A DNA stretch of 64,000 bases from Bedellia somnulentella (lineage: Eukaryota > Arthropoda > Insecta > Lepidoptera > Bedelliidae): positions 9,208,873 to 9,272,872 of the forward strand of contig OY755173.1 in NCBI GenBank assembly GCA_963576735.1, written 5' to 3'. Below the pieces are notes generated by a model, which did no database searches, was not told the origin of the DNA, and was given only the letters and a program-made list of their open reading frames with translations. Positions within the stretch are counted from its first letter, which is position 1; every line of letters begins with the position of its first letter. Position numbers and translations under genes: made by a program. Shown here one piece after another: positions 32,201 through 43,560 of the stretch.

Positions 32201-35200
32201 AAGTAACGTGTGTGACCTATTTTTATTTCCTAGTCATAGCTGACTATTTATTGAGAAATAGACTCACATCTAGGAACAAGTATTGAAAGCAAGATACAAC
32301 TACACATTATTTATCGTACATTCAATCACACACAATACATTCACCAAACGTTCGTAGGCACTCCATTCACATTACTCCATTCTGGCATTCAAATTTTTGT
32401 TCTGCAAAATCAGACTATATTATCTTAAGTAGTTTGATTCGCCTATTTACTGTATAATGCTTTTATGGATTATTTTATTACACAAACTACAATTTACATT
32501 ACACTACATTTTGTATTTTTGTGATACGCGAATATAATTTATTGTTATAAGATCTGTAGTGTCGGGTAGGTAGTTGTAGGTCTTGACAAAGGGTGTTGCG
32601 GCGTTTTAAGTGATTGCTGAACGATGTGGTCAAAAACCCATAACAGACCATTATACAATTTTTTCCCGACTCTGCTTTAAGTAGCGGCAAAGGATTTTTT
32701 AACGGATCTGTAAATTTATTGCTATGTTTTTGAAGCAGTAAGATCATATTTATCATACAAAATCGCTAAAGGATATCTATGATATTGGAATAATAATTTT
32801 CATGTAAAGTGTTCTCTTCTACGACACCAAAACGGAAAAAATCGTACTTAAAATGTACTAGTATTTTAAAAGGTTTTCTTATGTATCCGGTTTCCCCAAA
32901 TCCGGCAAAATAACCCAAATATGTTGTCCACTATAAAATCGCTAGTTGAATATCGTTGTCGCCGTACGAACGCAACAACTATACAACAAAAGTAGTTTGT
33001 GCAATTATATCGTTATGATCACTTCACCACTCGATCACCCCTTTAATTCAGTCTTCACTTGACTTCACAATGGGTGTGTCACTTGAACGTACTGGATTTT
33101 TAGTCCTCCAGAGTTTGTATCCTTGAATAACGTGGTGTGTAAAAAGTTATAGTAAACTGGTGTGTTGTTCGTTTTATGGAGTGTTTCTGCGGCGAGACTG
33201 TTGAGAATGTCCTCTGTTACGTCGAATTCTATGCGCAATGTGTACAAAGCAAGATCAATTGGTGTACGGCGCGGTTTCAAACCATTCCGTTTAGCGGTAA
33301 TGAAGCGTCTTTTGTTGATCCGGGAGTATTTTAGTAGGTGCTTCTAAGGACATATTCTGACATACTGAATTGTATCAAGTAGTTGGGAGTGTAATATGCC
33401 TAGGGATATATCGTTCCAACGGACTGTGTATACCGATTTAAAGAGGTATTACACGACATGGTGCGAAAAGCACGATAGCTACTGAACGTTTGTTGTGATA
33501 ATCTAAATTAGCACACGCGTTCCATTGTTACCGTACTTTTTGTAATATGTCATGTAATAATATATACTTAACTTCAAATAAAAGAATTGATAAAACCGTC
33601 AGATCAGAATGGTAGCCTCTGAGCCAGAAGCAAAATATTTATTACTCGTTTTATGTATCTGATTTATATCTACCTAACTTTAGCTTTAAATCATAAAAAG
33701 GGGTAGTCAGAACCGAATTAGAATTCCCACAGCCAATTTTAGAAGTTTTATGTGGAAAATACTGTAATCAGAAAAATTAAGAAGTAAGAAACGTGATAAA
33801 AATGGTTTAGTACTATTTTAAGTCGATAGTACACAGCTCTTTCGCCCAAAATCAAAAATGACAATGATTAGACAAGTTGATCTTTTTTCGATGGGAAATA
33901 ATAACACTTTAAGTATTTGAATCGCATTATGTTTTCCTCGTGCAATTGATATTGGCAAAAGAAAATGATCCATACCAATTACTTGAGTCGGAATTCATTT
34001 TACTGCTCAATCGTCACAGATGTTAAAATTACAATACGGGCAGGTTTTATTATTGGGCAGTAAAATTTTTGCAACGGCACATGTTGATTGATGTTATCCT
34101 AAGATTTTTATTTGATATTTGGCCAGAGTTAGCTCTGTACTTGAAATAGAACCAAAGCTGGGTGTGAGATGAGGTATGCTACTTTTTTTATTAATTTTTC
34201 CACAATTTTCCGGCGTAGTAGTTGTTTGAAGCGCAACATTATCCTTTAAAATACATATATAACTCGATTCAAACATTATAAATACACTATTCGATCATGT
34301 CTACCGTGCCCGCATACTGTACGAAATGATAGATTTTATGATCAGCTCCTGTCATGTTAAAAGATATTTGCATACCTAATGAGTACAGATCAAAAAAAAG
34401 CTCGTATATTTTTTCCTGTAATACCATGCTGTGTACTTGCGATGTTGGGCTTGTCATGTAGTTACCAAATTGATAACGTATTGATTTTCATTTAACTTGT
34501 AGAGTTCAGTTAGGTATTCACTGTATTTTATAATACCTAAGCACGCATGTATTCGCACCCTAAATTTCAAGCTAGAAAACGCCTGTTTTTTAACTATGAA
34601 AAATGGTCAAAAATACTTAAAATTTATATATAATACCTGTGTATAAGAGCATCGAAAACGGCATCATTTTGGTTGGTTTAAACTCTATACAGTTAGGAGG
34701 TTGTTGATATGGCTTGAATAAAATATATGTTTCACTCACTATTTTGGTGCAAGAGCGAGTGCAATAGCTGCTTAGCTAAGGGACGGTCGCAATAAATGTA
34801 CTAGATTTGAGTTTTCTATTTAATGTTGTTCTGGGGAAAATCCCTTTTTTGCTTTACTCCGTTAGAGTCGAAAATACCACGTACCATCAGCGCTAGGGTT
34901 AGTGCTCGCAAAGATTAAAATGAAAATTGTGCTTAATAATCCTATTAATATTATAAATGTGAAAGTTTAGATGTTTGATTGTTTGTGTGTTTGAGGCAAA
35001 AAGGCTCCTCAAATACATAATGTATAAGAATAAAATTTGGCAGAATGCTAGATAAAGACCCAAATTATCAAATAAGATACTTTTTATCCCGGAATAATTT
35101 GACCAAGTGAACAAAGAGTACCGGAAAAAACGCCTAAAGTTTTGTCATACGCAAATTTGATAGTACGAAGTCTGTTGGGTCAGCTAGTAAGTTTATAAAT

Positions 35201-38053
35201 GAAATTCGGTAGAATTTAGGTAATGGACTCAAATTATCAAATAGGATATTTTTCATCCCGGATTTTTTTTACCAACAAATTATTCACGGCTGATTGAACT
35301 AAGAGTACCGGAAAAAACGCCTAAAGTTTTGTCATAAGCAAATTTAATCTGATGATAGAAATCTGAGACTTGAAGCAGGAAATAAATTATCTATACCTAC
35401 AGTTGTTACATTGACCATGAAATTGGTTGGCTACATATTATTTGGACGCCAATGCCTCAACTATCTTACATATTCTAATGGTTAACCTATTCATTTGGCC
35501 GTTAGAACCGCTACAGATACGGCCTAAGAACTTTGTAGATTCCTTACACGTAATAATCTGAGCAAACTAACTTTTCAATAATTATATATGAAGAAATATG
35601 TTTTTATCATAGCTATTACTTTGCTTTTTTTATTCTTCTAATACTACCGAAAAAGCATCCAACTACCAACATTACTTGCAAAGCTATTTTATTAAAGTGT
35701 ACAATTTATTCCACAGTCCAAACCCACAGTGGTGCCTGCCAACCCCTTCGACCCCCGCGAAGATGCGGCCGTGCTAAGAAAGGCTATGAAGGGCTTCGGC
35801 ACCGACGAGAAGTCCATTATTCAAGTGTTGACTCGCCGAAGCAACGACCAGCGATTGCGGATTGCATTCGAGTTCAAAACTCTTTATGGAAAGGTAAGAG
35901 TAAAAAAAATATTATGCGGATATAGGAGACAAATCAAGTTTGCTCCAATTAAAGTACAATGTTGACTCGTGGGATGGGATGCTAAATGGACGATATAATC
36001 AATAATATATGAAATACATAATAAATGACACCTAAGGCCAAAAAAAAATCATATAAATTATGGCGTTTAGCGAACCCGTTGTTAAGTGTCAAAGACCCAC
36101 AGGACCGGCCGTGGAAGAAATCTTAAGTGAGGGGTAGATGCTCAGTGGACTTTTGTTGGCTTAATAATGGTGATAAAAACCCGATCTTCTTAGTCCAATA
36201 GATTTTAAAATCCAAGTTTTTTCTGTAGCTTTTTGGGGGGTTTGAATAGTGAGACTAATGCTTCCCTTTCACGTATAATAGTCGCAAAATGTACATTTTA
36301 AGATGCGAAAAGATGTTACTTCGCAATGTAAAAATCACAAGCATAAACGTCATATTCACTCTATTCCATATTATAATGAAGACGCATAAATCTACACAAC
36401 ACCTTTTATCTGATGAAAAGGTTATTGTTTGAGTAAGGTCGTGACTCAGTTATTATACAAAGTGATTGATGAAGACATGTTGCCTTAGGACGAAAATAGT
36501 TTGTAATGTATCTTGATATTTATACGTAAAGCTATAACTTATTTTTTTAAAGAATATCTCGCAGCTGTAACATGTATTAAGTAGTAAGGGGTAGCCCGAG
36601 CTTTAGATTATGAAATTCGTCAGCCACTTTAGGAACTTGACGGGGTAAAACATTGTTAAATAAAGTTTTTTGGTGATGGGTCTCCAACCAAACCGCCCCA
36701 CAACTTCTTTAAAGCCCGAAAACCCTTTGTGCCCTCTTACGAACACTCATGGGTAGAAATGGGGTAGTGCTATTCTAAGCCGACACTACACAGGTAGCCG
36801 TAAAATAATTGCATCTATGACGTATCATAATCCCAAAAAGACGTAGGAAGAGCCAAAAAAATACCGAATGGGAATGGTAAAGGAAGTTGTGCATTAACCC
36901 CGACCTGAATCACGTGAATATATCCAGTTAATGGTCTCGCTTGACGCCACGGAAACAGTACGATACATAATGGGTTGTCTGGAAGAGATCGCTCTTAGTG
37001 ATAAGACCGCCAGTTGTACTTTGGATTTTGTACCGATCTTTTTTTTGTAATTGTTGTTTTTTTGTGATGTACAATAAAGAGTTATTATTATTATTATATA
37101 TATTTTCTAAAAGACTATACAATACAATAGCTTCATCACCAATATCATTTTGACAATCGTTATCAATAAAATAAAAACAATGTTAAGATCAATATACATA
37201 TATAAATTATACAATATGCCATTATCGTTACGAGAATTTGTTGGATAGTTTCCAAGTCTTTGTAATACTATCTTATTTTTCCGAGTATTCTATTTCAAAT
37301 GATTTCACCAAATGATTCAGATGTGATCTATCTAACACAGAGCACTCACCATGACCACTCGTCGCTGAACCCCAGCTGGCTCTCACAAAACTTTATGGTT
37401 ATAACAATCATGAATTAAAAGTCAAATTAGTAATAACAATAAATCCAAAACAATAAGTCACTTTCTTAGTTCGCATTCACATACGTGGTTACGTGTTTTT
37501 GCAAATTCGGCGTAAAAAATAAGCGTAGCCAATAATTAAAAACAGTTTCAAAGTAGTAGTAGCGACATGATAGTCCAGTGGGTAAGAACACCCGCCCGAA
37601 AAACAGAAGGGCGTGAGTTCCAATCCTGGGACGGGCCTACACCAATTTGTCTTTTCTAAAGTCATATGTGTGGTTAATTTATCATGGTTGCTAAAGGTGA
37701 GGGAAAACATCGTGAGGAAACCCACATGGCTGAGTTGTACTTAGTCATGTGACAGTGTATTCGTACAGAACGGCGATAGGCCTGCCCCCTATCACGTGAG
37801 TACACTGTCTAAGCAAAACGTGGGTACCTTCTCTGGAAACTAGATGGCGCTTGCCATGTGAGTTCAGGAGTATTGGTACCTCTGCCAACCCCTTCGGGGA
37901 TAAAACGGCGTGAACATTTACGTTACGTTACGTTTACGTTACGTTACGTTTCAAAGTAGGATATGAATTCTGAGACCTACTGAATGATGAAAGCACACAT
38001 AATTTAATTAGAATCGGTCGAGCCGTTTCGTTTTTTGATAACAGTGTGAGGCA

Positions 38054-38109
<56 letters not shown>

Positions 38110-41100
38110 TTGTAGATAAATATCCCAATATTATAAAGAGGAAAAACTTGTTTGTTTGTTGTATTACTAAACCAAATAATAAAATTCTTATTCAACCAGA
38201 AAGCTTAATTATAAGTGGTTAATATAAGCTAATATATAATTAATTATATCAGCCCTGCTCGTCTCTGCTTACCCCAATTAGAACTGACTGCTAAAGTCAC
38301 GATAGGAACATTAAGTAAACGTTGACAGGATGTTCTAACACAATGGATATACGTAATGAAACAAACCGCCTTAACTTCTACTTACCTCATTCCAATCACT
38401 TTTTTTTAGGATTTGGTATCCGATCTGAAGAGTGAAACGAGCGGAAAGTTTGAAGATCTCCTAGTCGCGCTGATGACACCCTTGCCCCAGTTCTACGCCA
38501 AGGAGCTTCATGATGCTCTCGCTGGCATCGGAACTGACGAAGACGTGCTCATCGAGGTCATGTGCACTATGTCGAACCATGAGATTCAAGTCATCAAACA
38601 GGCTTATACTGCTAGTAAGTCTTTTTTTTACTTTGATTTTCAGCGGGGTTTAGTTACGCTGGCTGTTGGATTCCATTGAGACGTAAAATATCCGTTGCAA
38701 CTATCTGCGATCTTTGAAACCCTCACTTGCTTCCTTTCCTTGTTGACAATTCTATACTTACCCGTTACTAAATATACTTTAGGCGCTTGCCTTTTTATAA
38801 ATCTCTTACATCTCTTCTTTACCATCTCTTCGTCTTTTTGTCCTCATTTTCCTTCTTAATTAATGCTTAAAAAAAACATATACAATTAAAGGAATTAAAT
38901 AAGATATTATATAAGTAAGAGCCATGATTAATGCCAAATACCAAAATATTAACTAAAGTCACAAATAGGGGATAGATCATGTAATCCTTTCAGAAAAATA
39001 CTTCAGTTGTTTGAAAATGACATTTAGTTGAAATAAAAGAAACAACAATTCTTTTTTTGTTTCTTTCTCTTTTTAAGATACATTTAAACATAATGCCATA
39101 ATTTTCCTATGATTTCTCGAACAGTTTTCCTGATTAACTTAAATATGACAAGCTTATCTTAACTTTTGGAATTCTGCGTAGTGCCTAGTTGTCTCTCATG
39201 TATAGTTTTAAATTCTTTTTCTTGTTTTAATTCTAGTTTACGGTACTCTACTAGAGGATGATTTGCGCGGCGACACTTCGGGTAATTTCAAGAGATTAAT
39301 GACATCGCTTTGCATGGTAAGTTACAACGAAACTTATAAGGAAAACTGGGAATATAATCTTATTTTTCCTTGTTATCCATAAACTCGGTTAATAAACATT
39401 TTCCCGTTTGTGATACACGTTGATAACCGTATATTTAAAACTCAGTATAGATTGCTTTGGCTGAAAATAGAGCAGCATTCTAATTAATATGCCGAACCTT
39501 TTTTTACAACTAATTATCAATCCTTTAACACACTTCTTTTGTCATATGCGATACTAAGACAGTAATATAGTAGGGTAAAAATTGAAACAGTAATAATAAT
39601 GTTGTCTGAAATTTCAGGGTAACAGATCTGAAGAATTCCACGTGGACCAAGAACGAGCTAGAGAAGATGCGAGGAGTCTTCTTCAAGCTGGTAAGTAAAC
39701 TAATTGAACTAAACATCAATTTAACAATCATCTATCTTCTAAGATAATATAAATGTATTTTGGTAGCCAGATAATTCGTCCATAAATTAGTAAAGCGATC
39801 TGTGGTCATAGCCTTATCGAATCAAAATGTAATGAGAAGACTACTTAAAATAATTAAATGTCCTAAAGTACCGTAGTATGTACATACTAGACCTACATTA
39901 TAAGAAAGGGGGTAATGATTTTTTTAGTTGACACTACTATCTAAGACAGGGATGGTATAAAAATTATGATATAAACATAAACAATCCAATTCGTAACCAC
40001 GTTTTTAAAGAAATATGAGTTACAGCAGCAAGAAATAAAAGTGTGGTTTATCAAAACCCATGCCTATGAGTCATTGCGCTCGGGCCTCTTATGATTTGAT
40101 TCACGCAATATTTGTAAGTGACTAAACGGCCTTCGTTACTCGATGCGTCATGCCACAGTGACGCATTTTACGTCAACAACGTCACTACTGTGAGAAACAT
40201 TCATTAGTGACGAGTTGTCTAATTGATGATGGTGAAATTATTAATTCGTTTTAATTGAGTAAAGTGCTGTGTAGTGTCGGCTTAGCACTACCCCATATCT
40301 TCCGGTGGGTGTACGTAAGAGGCGACTAGGGATTTTTGGGCTATGCGGTTGGAGACCCATTACCAAAATCCTTTATTTCACAATCTTTTTCTCGCACAAC
40401 TTCCAAAAAAGGTTAAGGAATTTCTAATTTTAGGGATTTATAGCCGTGAGTATATGTATGTATGTATAGCTCATACAAATTTAATTGAGATTTTAAGTAT
40501 AAATTTAAAGCATTTAATTTTTTTGCAAATAGGAAAAAAAGATTATAACATTGAATTTTATCATTGTTTTGTACATATAAAAGTAAGCTTTAAAAAAAAG
40601 ACCTAAACAAATTGGCCGAGACTTGCTAAGAGGTTGTCCATTAATCACGTGATCTTTTTTTATCATTTTTTAACCCCCCCTCACCCATTGGTGATGAGTA
40701 GTGAGGTTTAAGACCACTTCTCTCCCCCTTCTCAACATCACGTGTATTTTTAGTACCTACAACGAATATTTAAATTTTATGAATATTATCTTAATTTAAA
40801 TACCGGTATAAACTATAATCTTATTTTATTCTTAAATTAAGGACCATACTTAAAATGTGCCGTTATAGTCATGTGGGTTACCTCACTATATATTCCCTTC
40901 CTGTAAAAAACCAGGATAACTTATCTACTCATGATTTAGGAAAAAAACATAGTTTAGTAACCCACGCTTCTCGGCACGATAGGCGGCTTTTCTCCCTACT
41001 GACCTAACTCACCATTTCTCTAATTATAAATTCGACTATTATTTCAGGTGAACTCCGTCTAGGAACAGACGAGTCAGTATTCAACGCTGTGCTATGTTCG

Positions 41101-43102
41101 CGCTCGTTCCCTCAATTGGCGGCCATCTTCCAGGAGTACCACTTCCTCACTGGACACGACATCGATGATGCTATCAAAGCTGAGTTCTCTGGGGACATGG
41201 AGAAGGCTTTAAGGGCTATTGGTAAGCACAATATAAATACAATTCATAGAGAAATAGTGTGATTCGTGAAAAGTACAGTGTTAAATATGATATTGTAAAA
41301 AAGATAGAAAAAGGTATGCAAAGTTGTCACAAAGAGCGGATGGATGACTGTAAATAGGTGAAAGAGATTTATAGAGCCAAAGTGGATGATAAAGTTAATA
41401 GAGTACGACCACGGAGGACACAGACATTTAGATCAAATAGAGAGAGAATGTGCCTAAAAAGGCATCCTAAATGTGAAGGAAGAATAAAAGAGCATGTATG
41501 AAAAGATTGATCAATGAAGCTCGAGAAGTTTGCCAGGATCAGCACGAAGTGGCGATCGATAGTCACTTCCTACCTCAATGGAAACAAATAGCGTGAGTAT
41601 ATGTACGTATGTAGTATATAGGATACTAGCAGTCTTCATAATTTAGGGTTTTGTTTAACTAGTCGCGATATCGATTATGCTATCAAGGCAGAGTTATCTG
41701 GGGATATTGAGAAGGCGTTGAGAGCTATCGGGGAGAATAATACATACTTATATCTTACAGATCTAGTTGTTGAAGAAGTCTATGATTACTATGTGGATGG
41801 ATAAAGTGGTGAAACAGATATAGAACCAATGTGAATGGTGTTGTAAGTAGAAGACGACCACGCAAGTTTAACAACCAGATTGTAAATACTCTTCCCAAGC
41901 CAGGAATCTGAACTAAGAAGAATAAAAGAGTATGAAAAGAACAAGTATGTGTAGTGAATGTGTGTGTATGTGTAGTTATTTGCCAGTTTCGTGCAATGTT
42001 GTAATCGATAGGCTCTGTCTATCCCAATGGGCGCGAGTATAAGTGTAAGAATTAAGATTGGACTTAGCCACGAGTTTGCTTAACGTACGGTGGGACTGAG
42101 ACCACTCAGTCTTGTCAATTGGTGTCCGCTTTTGTGTGTGTAAGGCTCCGCGCCACATGTTAGGGGCGGTTGATAGTAAATTGAATGAGAATGTCTCAAA
42201 TTTAAGAATAATATAATTATTTGTTTTTTTAAATTAGTTTTCAGGAGTCAGTTTCTTCTCTTTTTATACTTTTCCTACTACTAAACCCTAAACTAAACAA
42301 AGTGACAATCCATTATATAATAAATACATTAAAAAAACATAACATTTTAACCCCAGAAAATCAAATCAAGATAACACTCATGAAATAATCATAAAACCTT
42401 ACAAACATTGTTTCAATTTCCAGTAAAAGTGGTCCGCAATAAGCCGTTGTTCTTTGCGGAGAGACTCCACAAGTCGATGAAGGGTCTCGGAACCAACGAT
42501 AGGCAGCTGATTCGCATCATGGTCACTCGATGCGAGGTCGATCTTGGTGATATAGCCGATATGTTCCAGGGGAAGTATGGAGAGACTCTCGCTAGCTGGA
42601 TTGAGGTGAGGAATACTTGATTTTTAATAGCGAAACAGTTTCATAAATAAGTAGGATTGTATTCTCGAACAATCAAGACAGCTCTGTGGCTAGAACATGT
42701 GCTTATCTTGCAGAGAGACGTAAGTTAGATTCTTGAATCAAGCCAACATGAATGAGTATTTTCTAAAGCTTATGTGTTGTTAATTTATCATGTTACGTGC
42801 TATCAACGGTGCAGAAATTTTTTTGACAACATAACAATGACATACAAATTAGCGATATGCCTGCCCCCTATCACGTGATTAAACTGAATAGTGAGTGAGT
42901 ACCATGCAAAAATGTGGGTACTCTGGACACCAGGTCAAAATTATTTCACGTGATGTTCCATCTTCAAAAGCTTTAAAATAGCTATCTATTAGGATATCGT
43001 GTCGCCCAAACTCCATATTAATTTATGTTTTATTTTTATTTTCAGGGTGATTGCTCTGGACATTATAAGAAGTGCCTTCTTGGGCTTATGGGGCTTTACT
43101 AA
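29231..43102 (+). CDS. AnxB11: Annexin B11-like protein (annexin A7/A11 type), complete nine-exon gene
   Basis: Calcium-dependent phospholipid-binding protein. Exons 29231-29248, 29383-29847, 35717-35893, 38410-38614, 39237-39316, 39618-39690, 41048-41221, 42424-42605 and 43046-43102, all GT-AG, give 476 aa. Residues 7-161 are a low-complexity Gly/Tyr/Pro/Gln/Ser domain with tandem GYPAQS-type hexads, as in annexin A7/A11 and insect annexin B11. Residues ~170-476 hold four annexin repeats. Each has a complete type-II calcium site: GFGT (187-190) with E229, GIGT (259-262) with D301, LGT (344-346) with E385, and GLGT (418-421) with D460, always 39 residues from Thr to the acidic cap. It ends in the usual GLY-stop. 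The start is the first ATG of a short exon inside a CpG-rich leader. The symbol rests on the long N-terminus and repeat order; annexin B9/B10 lack such an N-terminus. The core annexin call is firm. Confidence 0.95.
29383..29847 (+). CDS. AnxB11: Annexin exon 2: GYP-rich low-complexity domain
   Basis: 465 nt (155 codons), acceptor TTATTTCAAG and donor GTGAGT, phase 0 at both ends, so it can be skipped without a frame change. It contains an 18-bp tandem repeat encoding GYPxQS at about 29506-29640. A second AG at 29346-29347 would read the wrong frame and was not used. Confidence 0.85.
30718..31010. repeat. Family A copy with internal inversion (annexin intron 2)
   Basis: 30718-30870 is in reverse orientation (5' half of the repeat) and 30886-31010 in forward orientation (3' half). 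Confidence 0.65.
31222..31370 (-). mobile_element. LINE 3' tail fragment in annexin intron 2
   Basis: Short reverse copy with AAGGGTAGGCAGAGACTATTG and adjacent coding tail. Confidence 0.5.
31506..31636. mobile_element. Small fold-back MITE, copy 2 (annexin intron 2)
   Basis: Same family, arms GAATTGAGTATTCCAGCTGA and complement. Confidence 0.7.
31880..32186 (+). mobile_element. SINE family B copy (annexin intron 2)
   Basis: GTGTGGTTAATTTATCATGG, AACGTGGGTACTCTGAACAT and GGCGTGAACGTTTGAG tail. Confidence 0.6.
32187..33060. other. Annexin intron 2 sequence
   Basis: 32540-32700 looks like a strongly diverged family-A repeat (GTAGTGTCGGGTAGG). Otherwise nothing supportable. Confidence 0.35.
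33069..33343 (-). other. Unidentified open frame in annexin intron 2, possible exon or gene fragment
   Basis: On the minus strand, after a possible acceptor TATGTCCTTAG, about 90 codons stay open ([14 protein letters not shown]... to ...QVTHPL-stop at 33065). The composition looks protein-like ([20 protein letters not shown]). No family is recognised, no ATG lies in a convincing position and no partner exon was found. It could be a host retrocopy, a transposon fragment or chance. Confidence 0.25.
34940..35187 (+). mobile_element. Helitron-like repeat, second family (AGCTAGT end)
   Basis: Starts TCCTATTAATATTATAAATG and ends GGGTCAGCTAG before T. This matches the common lepidopteran CTAGT-ending repeats. 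A second, truncated copy of its inner part (CCGGAAAAAACGCCTAAAG) follows at about 35200-35345. Confidence 0.55.
35717..35893 (+). CDS. AnxB11: Annexin exon 3: repeat 1
   Basis: 59 codons; acceptor TTCCACAG, donor GTAAGA. Linker plus the first annexin repeat with GFGTDE. Confidence 0.95.
36559..36793 (-). repeat. Family A copy (annexin intron 3)
   Basis: GTGATGGGTCTCCAACC and GCCGACACTACACAGG. Confidence 0.6.
36963..37105 (+). mobile_element. Same 3'-end family (annexin intron 3)
   Basis: GGTTGTCTGGAAGAGATCGC to ATGTACAATAAAGAGTTATT. Confidence 0.6.
37557..37947 (+). mobile_element. Full-length tRNA-derived SINE (family B) with perfect target duplication
   Basis: Annexin intron 3. Flanked by 12-bp direct repeats GTTTCAAAGTAG (37545-37556, 37948-37959). 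A box TAGTCCAGTGGG, B box GAGTTCCAATCC, long unique body and (ACGTT)n tail. Reference copy for the family. Confidence 0.85.
38057..38102. repeat. (TA)n microsatellite
   Basis: Uninterrupted TA run of over 40 bp in annexin intron 3. Confidence 0.9.
38410..38614 (+). CDS. AnxB11: Annexin exon 4: end of repeat 1 and repeat 2
   Basis: 205 nt after acceptor TTTTTTTAG; donor GTAAGT in phase 1. Holds the E229 cap and GIGTDE. Confidence 0.95.
39237..39316 (+). CDS. AnxB11: Annexin exon 5: end of repeat 2
   Basis: 80 nt after acceptor TAATTCTAG; donor GTAAGT in phase 0. Holds the D301 cap in GDTSGNF. Confidence 0.93.
39618..39690 (+). CDS. AnxB11: Annexin exon 6: inter-repeat linker
   Basis: 73 nt after acceptor AAATTTCAG; donor GTAAGT in phase 1. 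Encodes the linker into repeat 3. Confidence 0.93.
40264..40470 (+). repeat. Family A copy (annexin intron 6)
   Basis: GCTGTGTAGTGTCGGCTTAG to TAGCCGTGAGTATATGTATG. Confidence 0.65.
41048..41221 (+). CDS. AnxB11: Annexin exon 7: repeat 3
   Basis: 174 nt after acceptor TATTTCAG; donor GTAAGC in phase 1. Holds LGTDE and the E385 cap. Its 3' half is copied at about 41664-41735. Confidence 0.95.
41254..41612 (+). mobile_element. LINE 3' tail in annexin intron 7, copy 1
   Basis: Same LINE-tail family, ending GCGTGAGTATATGTACGTATG; directly follows true exon 7. Confidence 0.6.
41664..41735 (+). pseudogene. Partial duplicate of annexin exon 7 in intron 7
   Basis: Translates as [20 protein letters not shown], closely matching the end of exon 7 ([20 protein letters not shown]). 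It lies about 0.5 kb downstream. The donor is lost (ATCGGGGAG in place of ATTGGTAAG) and the 5' half of the exon is absent, so it is not expected to be spliced. It is followed, like the true exon, by a copy of the same LINE tail, which marks an old tandem duplication of exon end plus intron. Confidence 0.8.
41752..42045 (+). mobile_element. LINE 3' tail in annexin intron 7, copy 2
   Basis: Diverged second copy, following the partial exon-7 duplicate. Confidence 0.55.
42424..42605 (+). CDS. AnxB11: Annexin exon 8: repeat 4
   Basis: 182 nt after acceptor AATTTCCAG; donor GTGAGG in phase 0. Holds GLGTND. Confidence 0.95.
42672..42990 (+). mobile_element. SINE family B copy (annexin intron 8)
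   Basis: tRNA-like head (GTGGCTAGAACATGTG), TGTTGTTAATTTATCATG and CTGCCCCCTATCACGTGATT; degraded tail. Confidence 0.5.
43046..43102 (+). CDS. AnxB11: Annexin exon 9: C-terminus
   Basis: 57 nt after acceptor TATTTTCAG. Encodes the D460 cap and the C-terminal LLGLMGLY, stop TAA at 43100-43102. Confidence 0.95.
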   Translation, partial: GDCSGHYKKCLLGLMGLY

Positions 43103-43560
43103 TGATTTTGAAACACTTTCATTTTATTACTTTCTCAATCTCTGAATGTTGTGTAAATCTCAGAATTAATCTTATTGTATACATTTTTGCTATGTGGTAT
43201 TTTTATACTATTATACAGTTTACAGTTTTTGTTGTCAATTTTAGTAAATATTTAAACGTATTTGTTATATGTATATGAGATAAACGATAGTTTTACATTT
43301 AATGTATTCGTTTTGACTAAAGACCGAAGTTCGTCTTCACTTTCACAAGACCTCAAATCCAACGTTGAACGGGTTTCAGTCGTAAAATTTAAATAAACTT
43401 GGTTACAGTTTTATATTTTTATTCCGTAAATATCTTTTTATATAATTATCATTTAATTGACATTATTTAAAATATGATTTAATAGTCTGTTTTACTGTAT
43501 GTAGTAATGTATACCTTCTCGTCATTAAATAAGCACAAAAAACCAAGTACAACTTTACAA
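43103..43560 (+). other. AnxB11: Annexin 3' UTR, likely polyadenylation region
   Basis: AT-rich sequence after the stop codon with AATAAA at 43392-43397. A longer 3' UTR cannot be excluded. Confidence 0.5.

Noticed and set aside
32499..32756. 85-aa minus-strand ORF
   Set aside because: Overlaps a strongly diverged family-A repeat; no motif.
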